From the NCBI GenBank assembly GCA_030323885.1, contig CM059193.1:56448749-56512748 (forward strand): a stretch of 64,000 nt of DNA, given 5' to 3'. This stretch comes from Branchipolynoe longqiensis (lineage: Eukaryota > Annelida > Polychaeta > Phyllodocida > Polynoidae). This document shows, in pieces, positions 53,439 through 63,228 of the stretch; positions within the stretch are counted from its first letter, which is position 1, and the number at the start of each line of letters is the position of its first letter. The notes beneath the pieces are model-generated. The model had not been told where the DNA came from. It made no database searches and saw only the letters and a list, made by a program, of their open reading frames with translations. The position numbers were made by a program, and so were the translations under genes.

Positions 53439-54481
53439 TTACTCTTCGGACTTAGCGCTATCTCTTATTGCCTTGTCTTCGGTTTCATCAACCAAGTCTC
53501 TTTTGCCCATGCGCAGCATACCCATTGCCTTCTTGCCCATGCGCAACATGCCCATGGCCCGCTTCTCCTCCTCGGCTGTGTTGCCCAGGGAACGGCCCAT
53601 GCGCAGCATTTGCATGCCCCTGCCCATGCGCAGCATGCCCATCGCGCGCTTGTTGGCTCCTGCCTCATCTTCTTCCATTGAGCGCTTTCCCATGCGCAGC
53701 ATGCTCATTCCGCGCTTTTCCTGCTCATCAGATTCCGAAGCGCCATTTGAGCGTCCCATGCGAAGCATTCCCATGGTGCGTTTGCCCATGCGCAGCATCC
53801 CGATGGCGCGTTTCTCCTCTTCATGTTGTTCACTGTTGGTGAGTTCGCGCTTTCCCATTCGGAGCATTCCCAATGCGCGCTTGCCCATCCGGAGCATCCC
53901 CATGGCGCGCTTGCCCATGCGAAGCATTCCCATGGCGCGCTTCTCTTCAGGCTCGGAGCCATCAGAACGACCCATTCGGAGCATGCCCATTGCTTTCTTC
54001 TCATCGATGTCGCGGACTCCGAGGCGGGGAAGTGGCACAGCGCGTTTCTCCTCATCACGCATGCCCAGACGGGGCAGCGGTGCAGCGCGCCTATCCTCAT
54101 CGACGAGGTTCTCGTTGGCAATATCGTCATAGTCACCCTTGCTCTCATTGTCAAGGTCCCTGTAGCCGAGAAGGGGCAGGGGCACCGCCCGGTCAGAGAA
54201 GTGGTCGAGCAGCTCCCTGAGGCCAAGTCGGGGCAGGGGCACGGCCCGCTCCTCGTCGTACCTCTCCTCGCCGAGACGCGGCATGGGTGGGATGCTCATT
54301 AGGCTGTCGATGTCTTTGCCCATGCGCGGCACCTGGAATTGGCGCTCACTCAGGTCGTAGCTCGTGTCGGGGACGGATCTGCCCATCCGCAGCAAGTTCA
54401 AGGCACGCTTGCCCATGCGCAACATGCGGATGTCACGGCGCTCCCGGGAAATCGTCTCAGTATCCGAGCCGCAGCCGAGCG
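53439..54481 (-). CDS. Myomodulin-type neuropeptide precursor, 3' coding exon
   Basis: Secreted precursor cut into small amidated peptides; in molluscs and annelids myomodulins modulate neuromuscular activity. The exon is open from a splice acceptor (TTTTCAG, intron end at 54482) to TAA at 53439, in phase 2, giving 18 residues before the first internal Met and 328 after it. It encodes 12 MLRMG modules plus one LLRMG, each followed by K/R for amidation and cleavage; AMGMLRMG occurs six times, with ALGM, AIGM, TMGM, GMSM, GMQM and DIRM variants. The N-terminal half also has QFQVPRMGK and five PLPRLG-like peptides. Acidic spacers (EPEEKR, ESDEQEKR) separate modules, as in other neuropeptide precursors. 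No signal peptide is present in this exon, so at least one 5' exon is missing. AMGMLRM-amide is known from polychaetes and PMSMLRL-amide from Aplysia. Confidence 0.95.
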
Positions 54482-54524
54482 CTGAAAATACACAAACAGA
54501 ACGGACTGTGAATTTATGAACACA

Positions 54525-54592
54525 AAGGTTGGTTGGTTGGTTGTTGGAGTTTTACGTCCTGGCAACATCTAAGATCATATCAGGACGGTCCT
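54525..54592 (-). mobile_element. SINE-A tail scrap in the neuropeptide intron
   Basis: GGTTGGTTGTTGGAGTTTTACGTCC-type tail to CATATCAGGACGG only, about 45 bp upstream of the exon acceptor. Confidence 0.75.
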
Positions 54593-54759
54593 GAACACAA
54601 AGGAGAAACTGCCAGAAATGATGAGTCTATTCACCGTGTGAGGACGCCACCTGTATTAATGTATCTCTGCCTAGGTGGGTCGGGGCTGGAAATCCTTTAT
54701 TATTTTCTAAGAGAAAGGGGAAGGAAGAAAAGGGGAAGGAAGAGGAGGAGGAGGAGGAT

Positions 54760-55065
54760 GTTAGTCGGTTGTTGGAGTTTTACATCGTGGCAACATCTGA
54801 GGTCATAACAGGATGGGTACCAACTTGTGACAGTGTGCACTCATGGCGACTTTATAGTACTGCCCCACTGGGAAATCAGGCTGCCAGCAGCATGACCCAA
54901 TATCCCACTCAGTCACATTGTCCTGACACTGAGCCAACCAGTCATTCCCACCCTATCCTATTAATCCGAAGCACCAAGCTAGGAAGCGAAAAGTATCAAT
55001 TTTTGAGTCTTGGCTTGACTCAACCGGGAACCAAACTCTCTACCTTCCTCAGTTGTTCCTCACGC
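54760..55065 (-). mobile_element. SINE-A2
   Basis: Tail, body and start of head 2 on the minus strand (CTTGACTCAACCGGGAACC, CTACCTTCC); the end of the head is lost. A purine-rich AGGAAG tract precedes it (54708-54760). Confidence 0.8.
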
Positions 55066-55107
55066 GATGTGAGCAAAGCTAATGCCACATAAAGTAAGGT
55101 GGATTAA

Positions 55108-55455
55108 AATTGCATAGTCCGATGGTTTTGAATTTCGGTATTTTTTCTGAGATAAATATATTAAATCGATCACTAGTATCTACTTTACATTAGTTCAAAG
55201 TTACTTTTATTTCAAATGATAAACCTTTGAGATATTTTGGTTGCAAATGTGGAAAATTAGTTTTGGCAAGCTTGCCAAAACTCTGACACCATAGACCTCT
55301 GCAGTAACAGGTTCTGTTAAATTGACTCAGTATTGCCTTCTATGCAGAAACAAATGCTTAATAAGTGCATCAGTATCTAAGTTAGATATGTAAAATCAAA
55401 TCTAGATAATTGGTTTTGGTTTTGAAAATTTGATATTTCATCGGACTATGCAGCT
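55108..55455. mobile_element. MITE-P, intact 348-bp copy
   Basis: TTAA at 55104-55107 and 55456-55459. The central perfect palindrome TTTTGGCAAGCTTGCCAAAA is at 55261-55280. A right-end scrap follows at 55460-55530. Confidence 0.92.
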
Positions 55456-55609
55456 TTAAGATCATTAACTAAGATATTTATCTCACAAAATGACAGGAAG
55501 CTCAAAACCATCAGACTATGCAAATTTAATGCATTTTCCAGAAGTCAATGGCAAATGCTTCAAAGGCACCCCTCCTCCCGTTTAATTCATTTACAAGCCA
55601 TTCACGCAT

Positions 55610-55985
55610 TGACACCGGGCGCGGTGGCCGAATCGGTAGAGCGCAGACCTTGCGTGTGGGAGATCGGGAGTTCAGTTCCCGGTCGAGTCAAACCAATGAC
55701 TTATAAAATTTATACTTGTCGCTTCCTAGCCAGGAGCTCGCCATTATTAGGATAGGGCAAGGAGCAGTGGAATGAGGAAGACCAATTGCCTGGCACTCGG
55801 CATTACTAGGATAAGGCACAAACTGCTTAGCTCAGTGTCAGGATAATGTGACCGACGACCTGATTTCCCAGTGGGGCAGCACTATAAAGTCACGATGAGT
55901 GCGTGCTGCTACAAGTCGGTACCCGTCCTGATATGACCTTAGATGTTACCAGGACGTAAAACTCCACCAACCAACCATTGAATAC
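55610..55985 (+). mobile_element. SINE-A2/B chimera
   Basis: Head 2 (GCGCGGTGGCCGAATCGGTAGAGC) and body, then the first bases of the SINE-B tail (GGAGCAGTGGAATGAGGAAG), after which the SINE-A body and tail resume (CTGGCACTCGGCATTACTAG...) to the CCAGGACG hairpin. Two tail types in one element. Confidence 0.85.
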
Positions 55986-56217
55986 GACGAGGCAGGAGAG
56001 ACTTCCCCTAACAAGGTTTGCGCGAATTATTCAACTTTCATTTTAGACTTAACTGGCTGGACTACTACGAAAAATTAAAGGTTATTTTTGTGCTAAATTA
56101 AATTCAAATGTCACTAATGCATGAATGCGCTTAAGACCGCCCATTGCGTTAATTACAGTCTTTAAAGTTTTATGTTTCTGCCATTAATGTATATACAAAA
56201 AGAAATATATATATATA

Positions 56218-56395
56218 CAGTAAAACCTCTCGATCCAACCACCTCCACAGATCGACCACTCCCCTATATCGATCGCTTTATTTCGGTCCCAGCAATACCA
56301 TTGTAACCATATTCTAACTCCCTAAGCCGACCACCTCCCTAAATGGACCACTTATAGTCGGTCCCAAAGTCGGTCGATTTAGAGAGGTTTTAGTG
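56218..56395. mobile_element. MITE-Q
   Basis: TA-flanked, CAGTAAAACCTCTCGATCC to GATTTAGAGAGGTTTTAGTG, 178 bp. Confidence 0.88.
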
Positions 56396-56494
56396 TATAT
56401 ATATATTGGGTGGATTATTATAATCAATCTGACTTTAGCTTGAAGTAAATTTGTATTATAAATGGCTAACTTTGGGGGAAATATTTGGCCTCAT

Positions 56495-56730
56495 TGCACC
56501 AGCAGGTGTCCTATTGCATCAGCAGCTGTTCTATTGCACCAGAAGTTGTCCTATTGCACCATCAGATGCTTCACTGCGCCAACAGGGATTCTATTGCACC
56601 ATGGGGTGTTTTGCTGCACCAGCAGTTGCTGCATTGCCCCCTCAGATGTTTCATGGTACCAGCAGGTGCCTCATTGCACCAGCAGGTGCCTCATTGCACC
56701 AGCAGGTGCCTCATTGCACCAGTAGACGCT
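56495..56730. repeat. 20-bp minisatellite, about 12 copies
   Basis: Unit CATTGCACCAGCAGGTGCCT. The last four copies (from about 56660) are near identical and the earlier ones diverged, so amplification was directional and recent at that end. Confidence 0.93.
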
Positions 56731-57592
56731 ACTCCAGATGAGGACGATAACTGCAGACTAACACGATGCATAAGACGACCCGATTATTGTCGTGGCCGAC
56801 TATTCAATCTGTACTTGATGGAGGTCAGACCACCACGCATCGGGATAATAATTAAATTTACCCCGACTATTTAGACTACATCACGGTTCCGAGTGCGCAT
56901 GCGCTGAAAACGGAGTTGGGAGCAAAGCAAAGTGGTACGGCCATTGAGTTTGCCGATACGCGTAAGGCAAAACTTTCACTTTATTCAAAAATAATAAAAA
57001 TACATAACAATTTGGCACAAACATGGATGGAAGGATGCAATATAATAATATAATGAATATGTTTAAGACACAACTCTCCATAATTAAGCATTTTGAGCTA
57101 AGAAACTTACAATTTCAGTCACCATTGATTAGCGTTAAGTAATTTTTGTTCTAAATATTAAATTGTCAAATGTGTCCACAAATGTGTCCTACTCATTTTC
57201 TATTTCTACAGATGTCATTAATCATAGGATATAAATAAAAACATGAATAAAATAAGTAAAACTGACTCTGGCTATGGCTCTAATACTAGTCTGAGTGCCC
57301 AGATTTGTCTAAATCTAAATGCACATGGCATAAGATGTGCATATTATATTGATGTAAATGCAATGCTGGATAAAAGAGTAATATCTTAATTTTATTATTT
57401 TATTATATTTTTAGTTGGTATTTCTTGTTTCAAACAAGAGCTGAGATGAGCTGAAAACTAGCACATTTTCCATAGCTGTGTACCCTGTGTTGTATTAGCA
57501 TAGTTGGCATGTGCTTCTAGTGGGTTTGTTTTGCTCTGACGCATCTCACAATGTACCATGCCGCTGGAACCGTGATGTAGTCTATTCTCTGA
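56731..57592. other. No gene recognised
   Basis: An inverted fragment of the 206-bp repeat (GAGTTTGCCGATACGCGTAA...TTTATTCAAAA) lies at 56945-57000. The rest is AT-rich and unique. Confidence 0.4.
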
Positions 57593-57593
57593 G

Positions 57594-57905
57594 ACCGGAG
57601 GCAGCGGCCGAATCGGTAGAGCGCAGGCTTACCATGGTGAAGGTCGGCAGTTCGATTGCCAGTCGAGTGAAACCAATGACTTATAAATTTGATGCTTATC
57701 GCTTCCTAGCCAGGCGCTCGGCATTATTAGGATAGGGGCATGGACTGGCTTGCTCAGTGTCAGGATAATGTGACTGGGTGGGATATCAGGTCACAGTGCT
57801 GGCGGCCTAGTGTCACAGTGGGGTAGCACTATAAAGTCACCATGAGTGTGCACTGTCACAAGTCCTTATCCATCCTGATATGACCTTCGATGTTGCCAAC
57901 AAACA
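57594..57905 (+). mobile_element. SINE-A2
   Basis: Head 2 (GCAGCGGCCGAATCGGTAGAGC, B box AGTTCGATTGCC), body and tail to CGATGTTGCCAAC. Confidence 0.85.
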
Positions 57906-58253
57906 AATTAGATCCTCTGTGCGAGTATGACTAAGACAATATGAGACTGTCTCAAAAGGTGCGAAGCAATATGGGACAAAACTTTGTCCATAGTAACGAT
58001 CAATACACTATCTACTTATGCATTTGCTCAGGATTAAACTGATTTGTTTTTTACATGGTGTTTCATAATCCCAATAGAATACATATTGATTTGAAGCAAA
58101 TGTCCTTGTGTTTTCAGTGTAACCGTTTCTGTGCTGTTTTGTGTCAATCGTTACTATGGAAAAAAAAACGAAGAGTTCGCACCTTTTGAGACAGGCTCAT
58201 ATATGTATATAGAACATCAATAATGTTGTGTATTATATAACATATGCATTGTA
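57906..58253. other. No feature recognised
   Basis: AT-rich sequence. GTCTCAAAAGGTGCGAAG at 57951 and CGCACCTTTTGAGACAGG at 58179 are inverted, and the AAATC/GATTGA words between them are also loosely symmetric, so this may be a ~250-bp inverted-repeat element. Confidence 0.4.
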
Positions 58254-58502
58254 TTGTCGTTGGTGTGATGAAAATGAGAATATTGCACATAGAGCGGGAC
58301 TCGACCCCCACATCTCTTTGCATTCCAGGCAAGGGTGCTAACTATTACACCACCTAGGCTCCCTGATATCACCACACTACCCACGCCTACCTGTCTATGT
58401 GGCTCCTTGCCTGAGAGGTCAGTGCATACCACTACACTCATCCCCCTGGAATTGTAAGTCTTTTAATGCTTACAATTACATACATACAGGCAATGTACTT
58501 AC

Positions 58503-58533
<31 letters not shown>

Positions 58534-58774
58534 GGGTAGGTTCAACAACCATACAGTGCATAGCTTGTACAGGATCCTGGTCACGGCAACCAGTTTTGTG
58601 CGGGTGATGAAAATGGGAAATATTGCGCCTAGAGCGGGACTCGAACCAACATCTCTTTGCATTCCGGGCCAGTGTGCTAACCATTACACGACCTAGGCTC
58701 CCTGATATCACCACACTACCCACGCCTACCTGTCTGTGCAGCTCCTTGCCTGAGAGGTCAGTGCAGACCACTAC
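58254..58774 (-). mobile_element. SINE-E dimer
   Basis: Same two-unit structure and spacer as 51541-52045, more diverged, with an (AT)n run in the spacer (58502-58527). Confidence 0.82.
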
Positions 58775-58825
58775 AGTATCAAGCAACTCATTAGTGACAC
58801 TACTTAATAATCCGACGAGAATTGG

Positions 58826-59036
58826 AGACGGCAGACGACATTTAACCCAGGCAGACAACATTTAGCTCAGGCATACGACATTTAGCTCAGGCAGACGACA
58901 TTTAGCTCAGGAAGACAACATCTAAGTATCTAACTCAGGCAGTCAATATTTAGCTCAGGTAGACGACATTTAGCACAGGCAGACGACGTTTAGCTCAGGC
59001 AGACGACATTTAGCTCAGGCACGCGACATCTGGATT
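58826..59036. repeat. 20-bp minisatellite of CAGACGACATTTAGCTCAGG
   Basis: About ten copies with variants CAGACAACATTTAGC and CAGTCAATATTTAGC. Single copies of the core are scattered at 42.0-42.4 and 50.3-50.4 kb. Confidence 0.9.
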
Positions 59037-59451
59037 ACAGCCGGTACTCACTCACGGGGCGCGGATTATGGGGCAAAACCATGTGAAAGGGCATTACTGC
59101 CACCAGGGGTCCATTCTACCAACAAACCAGGCACCACGATGTTTCACCAAAAAATCAGTGGAACTACTCTCAAGGAGGTCGGGGTGTGGGGGAATACTTT
59201 GTATTTACTAGAGTTTACTTTGTGATTCAATTTAAATATTACAATAAAGACACACCTGAGACTGATTCTATTTCACTTGTCAGCCAATTGGAGTAGGTTT
59301 CAGATCTTCAGTTGGTTTTTGCTAGTTACCTGTCTGTATGATACACGCATATCGTCTGGTGCTTCCACCTGTGCCAAGGTCATTGGAAAAGTGCCAAGGT
59401 CATTGCTAAAGTGGCAAGGTCAGTACTTAGCGCATGGATTTCCCTGTAGGG

Positions 59452-59454
<3 letters not shown>
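59037..59454. other. No gene recognised
   Basis: Unique sequence with a triple AAGTG(C/G)CAAGGTCA(T/G) repeat at 59370-59425. Confidence 0.35.
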
Positions 59455-59497
<43 letters not shown>

Positions 59498-59694
59498 AGA
59501 GATATAGCTCCCCATATACATATACAAATGTATATATTCTGAAATATATATATCAATGTATATATATATATATACCGCAAGATATTATAATATATATATA
59601 TTCCATTATATATCCTAATATGCATTCCAACATTTATCCCAATATATATCCCAATATATATCCCAATATATATCCCAGTATATATCCCAATACA

Positions 59695-60221
59695 GTATAA
59701 CCCCGTTAAACCAAACTTGAAGGGGCCCTAGAAATTTGTTTGGATTAACAGATCATTGGGGGAAAATGACTTGGCTTTGGCAAAAACGCAATTGCATTAT
59801 GAATGCAATATACAATGTATGTGGACACTTTGATTATTGTTTTTTTTTTTATTGTATATGACAGTCTAAACCCAGTTAAACCATGCCTCAGGTAAACGAA
59901 ACGATCGGTTAATCCAAACTTTTTTCGGTGCGACCCTGGCAAAAGAATTGCCATCTTTTCATTTAAAAAAAGTCTTTAGTTGACCGTGTATAGTTTTATA
60001 ACAACATGAAAGTTTGGTTATATCCTCCCGGAAGTGGCCTGGGGCCTGACAAGTTTGTTTGGGATTAAAACCGATAGTTTGGAGTTAACCGACTTTGAGT
60101 TTTGACCAAACTTTTTCATATGGATAAATGGTAGTATTTTCGCCGTGGCCGTTGAAAAAAGAGTTTGGATTAACCGGATCGTTTGGGTTTAACCGAGCTT
60201 GGTTTTAACGGGGTTGTGCTG
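59695..60221. mobile_element. MITE-N
   Basis: TA-flanked; begins CAGTATAACCCCGTTAAACC and ends GGTTTTAACGGGGTTGTGCTG. A second left-end-like block (CAGTCTAAACCCAGTTAAACC) at about 59862 suggests a fused partial copy. Confidence 0.85.
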
Positions 60222-60227
60222 TATATA

Positions 60228-60266
<39 letters not shown>

Positions 60267-60329
60267 TGATATATATCCTAATATATATCCTAATATATAT
60301 CCCAATATATATCCTAACATATCCCAGTA

Positions 60330-60499
60330 CAGTAAAACCTCTCTAAATCGACCGAACATGGGACCAACATTAAGTGGTCCATTTTGGGAGGTGTTCGGTT
60401 TAGAGAGTTAAAATATCCTTACAATGGTATTGTTGGGAAGCGATTGATATAGGGGAGTGGTCGGTCTGTGAAGGGGGTCGTTATAGACAGGTTTTACTG
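60330..60499. mobile_element. MITE-Q
   Basis: CAGTAAAACCTCTCTAAATC to GACAGGTTTTACTG, 170 bp, TA on both sides. Confidence 0.88.
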
Positions 60500-60569
60500 T
60501 ATATACATCCCAATATATATCCTAACAAATATCACCTTCATCCCCAGTCCTTGACCCGACCCGCTGTGA

Positions 60570-60690
60570 AAATCTGACGAGCGTAGGCTTCCCCTGTGGA
60601 AGGTCGGGAGTTCGGATCCTGGCTGAGTCAAACCAATGATAAAATTGGTATTTATCGCTGCCTAGCCGGGCGCTTGGCCTATCCACCCAG
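60570..60690 (+). mobile_element. SINE-A2 head fragment
   Basis: GAGCGTAGGCTTCCC-TGTGGAAGGTCGGGAGTTCGGATCC, GAGTCAAACCAATGA and TAGCCGGGCGCTTGGC; tail missing. Confidence 0.7.
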
Positions 60691-60952
60691 CACCGACCTA
60701 ACTCACTCTATCAGAGTCAGACTCCCCCAGCCCCACCCAACCCCCATCCATCAACACCCTTGCACCGCACGACCCTCTCCCTACCACCCATCCTCCCCAT
60801 CCCCATGCCCATCCCCACCTTTACGCCACTACACTGCTCCCCCCGACCTCCCCAACCTCCCACCCACACCACATTTACCACCAACCTACCACGCACACAC
60901 ACAGTGGATGGGAAGGGTTGATGCCTAACACTAACAGTAACACAAGGAAAGG

Positions 60953-62085
60953 TTGCGCCTAGAGCAGGATTCAAACCGCACTCTTCTTGTCATTCCGGGA
61001 CTAGTGTCCTAGCCATTAGACTATATAGACTCCCTGTTGCAATCACCCTATCCATACCTTGTCATTCCGGGACTAGTGTCCTAGCCATTAGACTATATAG
61101 ACTCCCTGTTGCAATCACCCTATCCATTCCTTGTCATTCCGGGACTAGTGTCTTAGCCATTAGATTATATAGACTCCCTGTTGCAATCACCCTATCCATG
61201 CCTTGTCATTCTGGGACTAGTGTCTTAGCCATTAGACTATATAGACAACCTGTTGCAATCACCCTATCCATACCTTGTCATTCCGGGACTAGTGTCTTAG
61301 CCATTAGACTATATAGACGCCCTGTTGCCATCACCCTTTCCATGCCTTGTCATTCAGGGACTAGTGTCATAGCCATTAGACTATATAGACTCCCTGTTGC
61401 AATCACCCTATCCATTCCTTGTCATTCCGGGACTAGTGTCTTAGCCATTAGATTATATAGACTCCCTGTTGCAATCACCCTATCCATGCCTTGTCATTCC
61501 AGGACTAGTGTCTTAGCCATTAGACTATATAGACTCCCTGTTGCAATCACCCTATCCATGCCTTGTCATTCCGGGACTAGTGTCTTAGCCATTAGACTAT
61601 ATAGACTCCCTGTTGCAATCACCCTATCCATGCCTTGTCATTCCGGGACTAGTGTCCTAGCCATGAGACTATATAGAGTCCCTGTTGCAATCACCCTATC
61701 CATGCCTTGTCATTCTGGGACTAGTGTCTTAAACATTAGACTATATAGACTCCCTGTTGCAATCACCCTATCCATGCCTTGTCATTCTGGGACTAGTGTC
61801 TTAGCCATTAGACTATATAGACTCCCTGTTGCAATCACCCTATCCATGCCTTGTCATTCCGGGACTAGTGTCCTAGCCATTAGACTATATAGACTCCCTG
61901 TTGCAATCACCCTATCCATGGCATGTCATTCCGGGACTAGTGTCTTAGCCATTAGACTATACAGACTCCCTGTTGCAATCACCCTATCCATGCCTTGTCA
62001 TTCCGGGACTAGTGTCCTAGCCATTAGACTATATAGACTCCCTCTTGCAATCACCCTATCCATGCCTTGTCATTCCGGGGCAACA
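60953..62085. repeat. 72-bp satellite derived from a SINE-E tRNA head
   Basis: About 15 units of 72 bp (core CATTCCGGGACTAGTGTC(C/T)TAGCCATTAGACTATATAGACTCCCTGTTGCAATCACCCTATCCATGCCTTGT, split here only by description). The first unit continues leftwards into a complete tRNA-like head with the B-box part GCGCCTAGAGCAGGATTCAA, matching SINE-E. The 332-codon plus-strand frame results from the 24-codon period. Confidence 0.93.
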
Positions 62086-62095
62086 CATCTACAGC

Positions 62096-62560
62096 TGCCC
62101 CCCCCCCCCCCCCCCCCCACACCACACTACACCACACAACCTGTCCCTCTAGATCACCCTGTCAGCAGTTCCCAATCCCTTCCAAGATGTTGCTAGGATG
62201 TAAAACAACAAGCAAAACCCAACCCTTCCCCCGAACTTACCTCTTCCAACCAATACCTATTCAACTACACTCTAATCCCCCCCCCCCCCCCCCACTCCCC
62301 CCTCCCCCCCCCCCCCCCCCCCCCCCCCCCCCACCCCCCCCCCCCCCCCCCCCACCCCCCACACACCCAGCTCACACTGTCAGCCCCCCTCCCCACTCCT
62401 CCTCCAACCACCCCGCCCATCGCCCACACATTTAGGCTCTTATTACGCCTAAGCATGCCTAAGTACACCGCCTACACGCCCACCGTGCCCACCAGTGCCT
62501 CCCGCGCCCTCCCCCCCCCCCCCCCCCCCCGTCAGAATCTGCGCCCACCGCGATGACAAC
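62096..62560. repeat. Poly-C tracts
   Basis: C-runs at 62098-62118, 62277-62353 (broken by single A or T) and 62507-62530, with CCACCACA-type sequence between and a SINE-A tail scrap at 62185-62212. These runs are error-prone in assembly. Confidence 0.9.
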
Positions 62561-62800
62561 CAATAAACGTGCCGCGTGAGGGTCACGTGGCCTGCCTCGA
62601 CCAATAAGCGGTCGGCATTGTTGTGTCGGCTGACAGATCTCGGCGGGAGTCGCGCCGCTCTATTCATTAGGCGGGAAACCGGCGGCCGGCTGCTGGTTAT
62701 TGTCGTCTGCGCGCCTAATCACACTGCCCCCTACCGGGCCGGACCGGAAGCTGGCGGCGCCGGGTGGCGCGCGCGGCCGCCGCTAGGGGAGAAGGGTGTA
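62545..62800. promoter_or_regulatory. CpG island with CCAAT, E-box, E2F-like and ETS-like sites
   Basis: Strongly CpG-rich. AACCAATAAACG (62559) and GACCAATAAGCG (62599) are CCAAT boxes, GGTCACGTGGCC (62580) an E-box, AGGCGGGAAACC (62669) E2F-like, GGACCGGAAGC (62742) ETS-like, then GCGCGCGGCCGCCGC. This is the strongest promoter-like patch in the window. It lies about 8 kb upstream, in the transcriptional sense, of the neuropeptide exon, but could equally drive another gene. Confidence 0.5.
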
Positions 62801-62882
62801 TCAAACCGCGGAACCAGCAATAGAACTAAAGCAACACGCACAAGTGGCACCAAGCATTTCCAGCCAAAATAAAATTGCTTAA

Positions 62883-63228
62883 AGTTACATAGTCCGATGG
62901 TTTTGTATTTCTGTATTTTTTCCGAGATAAATATATTAGATCGATCACTAGTATCCACTTTACATTAGTTGAAAGTTACTGTTATTTTAAATGGTAAACT
63001 TTCGAGATATTTTGAGTGCAAACACGTGAAATTAGTTATGGCAAGCTTGCCAAACTCTGACACCATAGACTTCTGTAGTAACAGGTTCTATTAAATTGAC
63101 TCAGTATTGCCTTCTACGCAGAAACAAATGCTTAATAAGTGTATCAGGATCTAAGTTAGATATGTAAAATCAAATCTAGATAATTGGTTTGGTTTTGAAA
63201 ATTTGATATTTCATCGGACTATGCAGCT
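62883..63228. mobile_element. MITE-P, 346-bp copy
   Basis: TTAA at 62879-62882 and 63229-63232. Ends AGTTACATAGTCCGATG and CATCGGACTATGCAGCT. The palindrome is preserved except for one base on its right arm. Confidence 0.9.

Larger units (their letters stand above)
59455..60540. repeat. TATATATCC(C/T)AA satellite carrying two MITEs
   Basis: (AT)n then a 14-bp TATATATCCCAATA-type array (59620-59692), resumed at 60264-60325 and 60503-60530. The gaps are MITE-N and MITE-Q. Confidence 0.85.

Noticed and set aside
53473..54132. 219-codon plus-strand frame (MRSIPM repeats)
   Set aside because: Antisense shadow of the neuropeptide exon; the minus-strand frame has cleavage and amidation logic, the plus-strand one does not.
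61198..62196. 332-codon open frame with a 24-residue repeat
   Set aside because: Product of a 72-bp satellite whose unit is homologous to a SINE tRNA head, not a repeat protein.
60717..62468. Glycine- or proline-rich frames over poly-C/poly-G tracts
   Set aside because: Low-complexity translation of homopolymer runs that may themselves be assembly errors.
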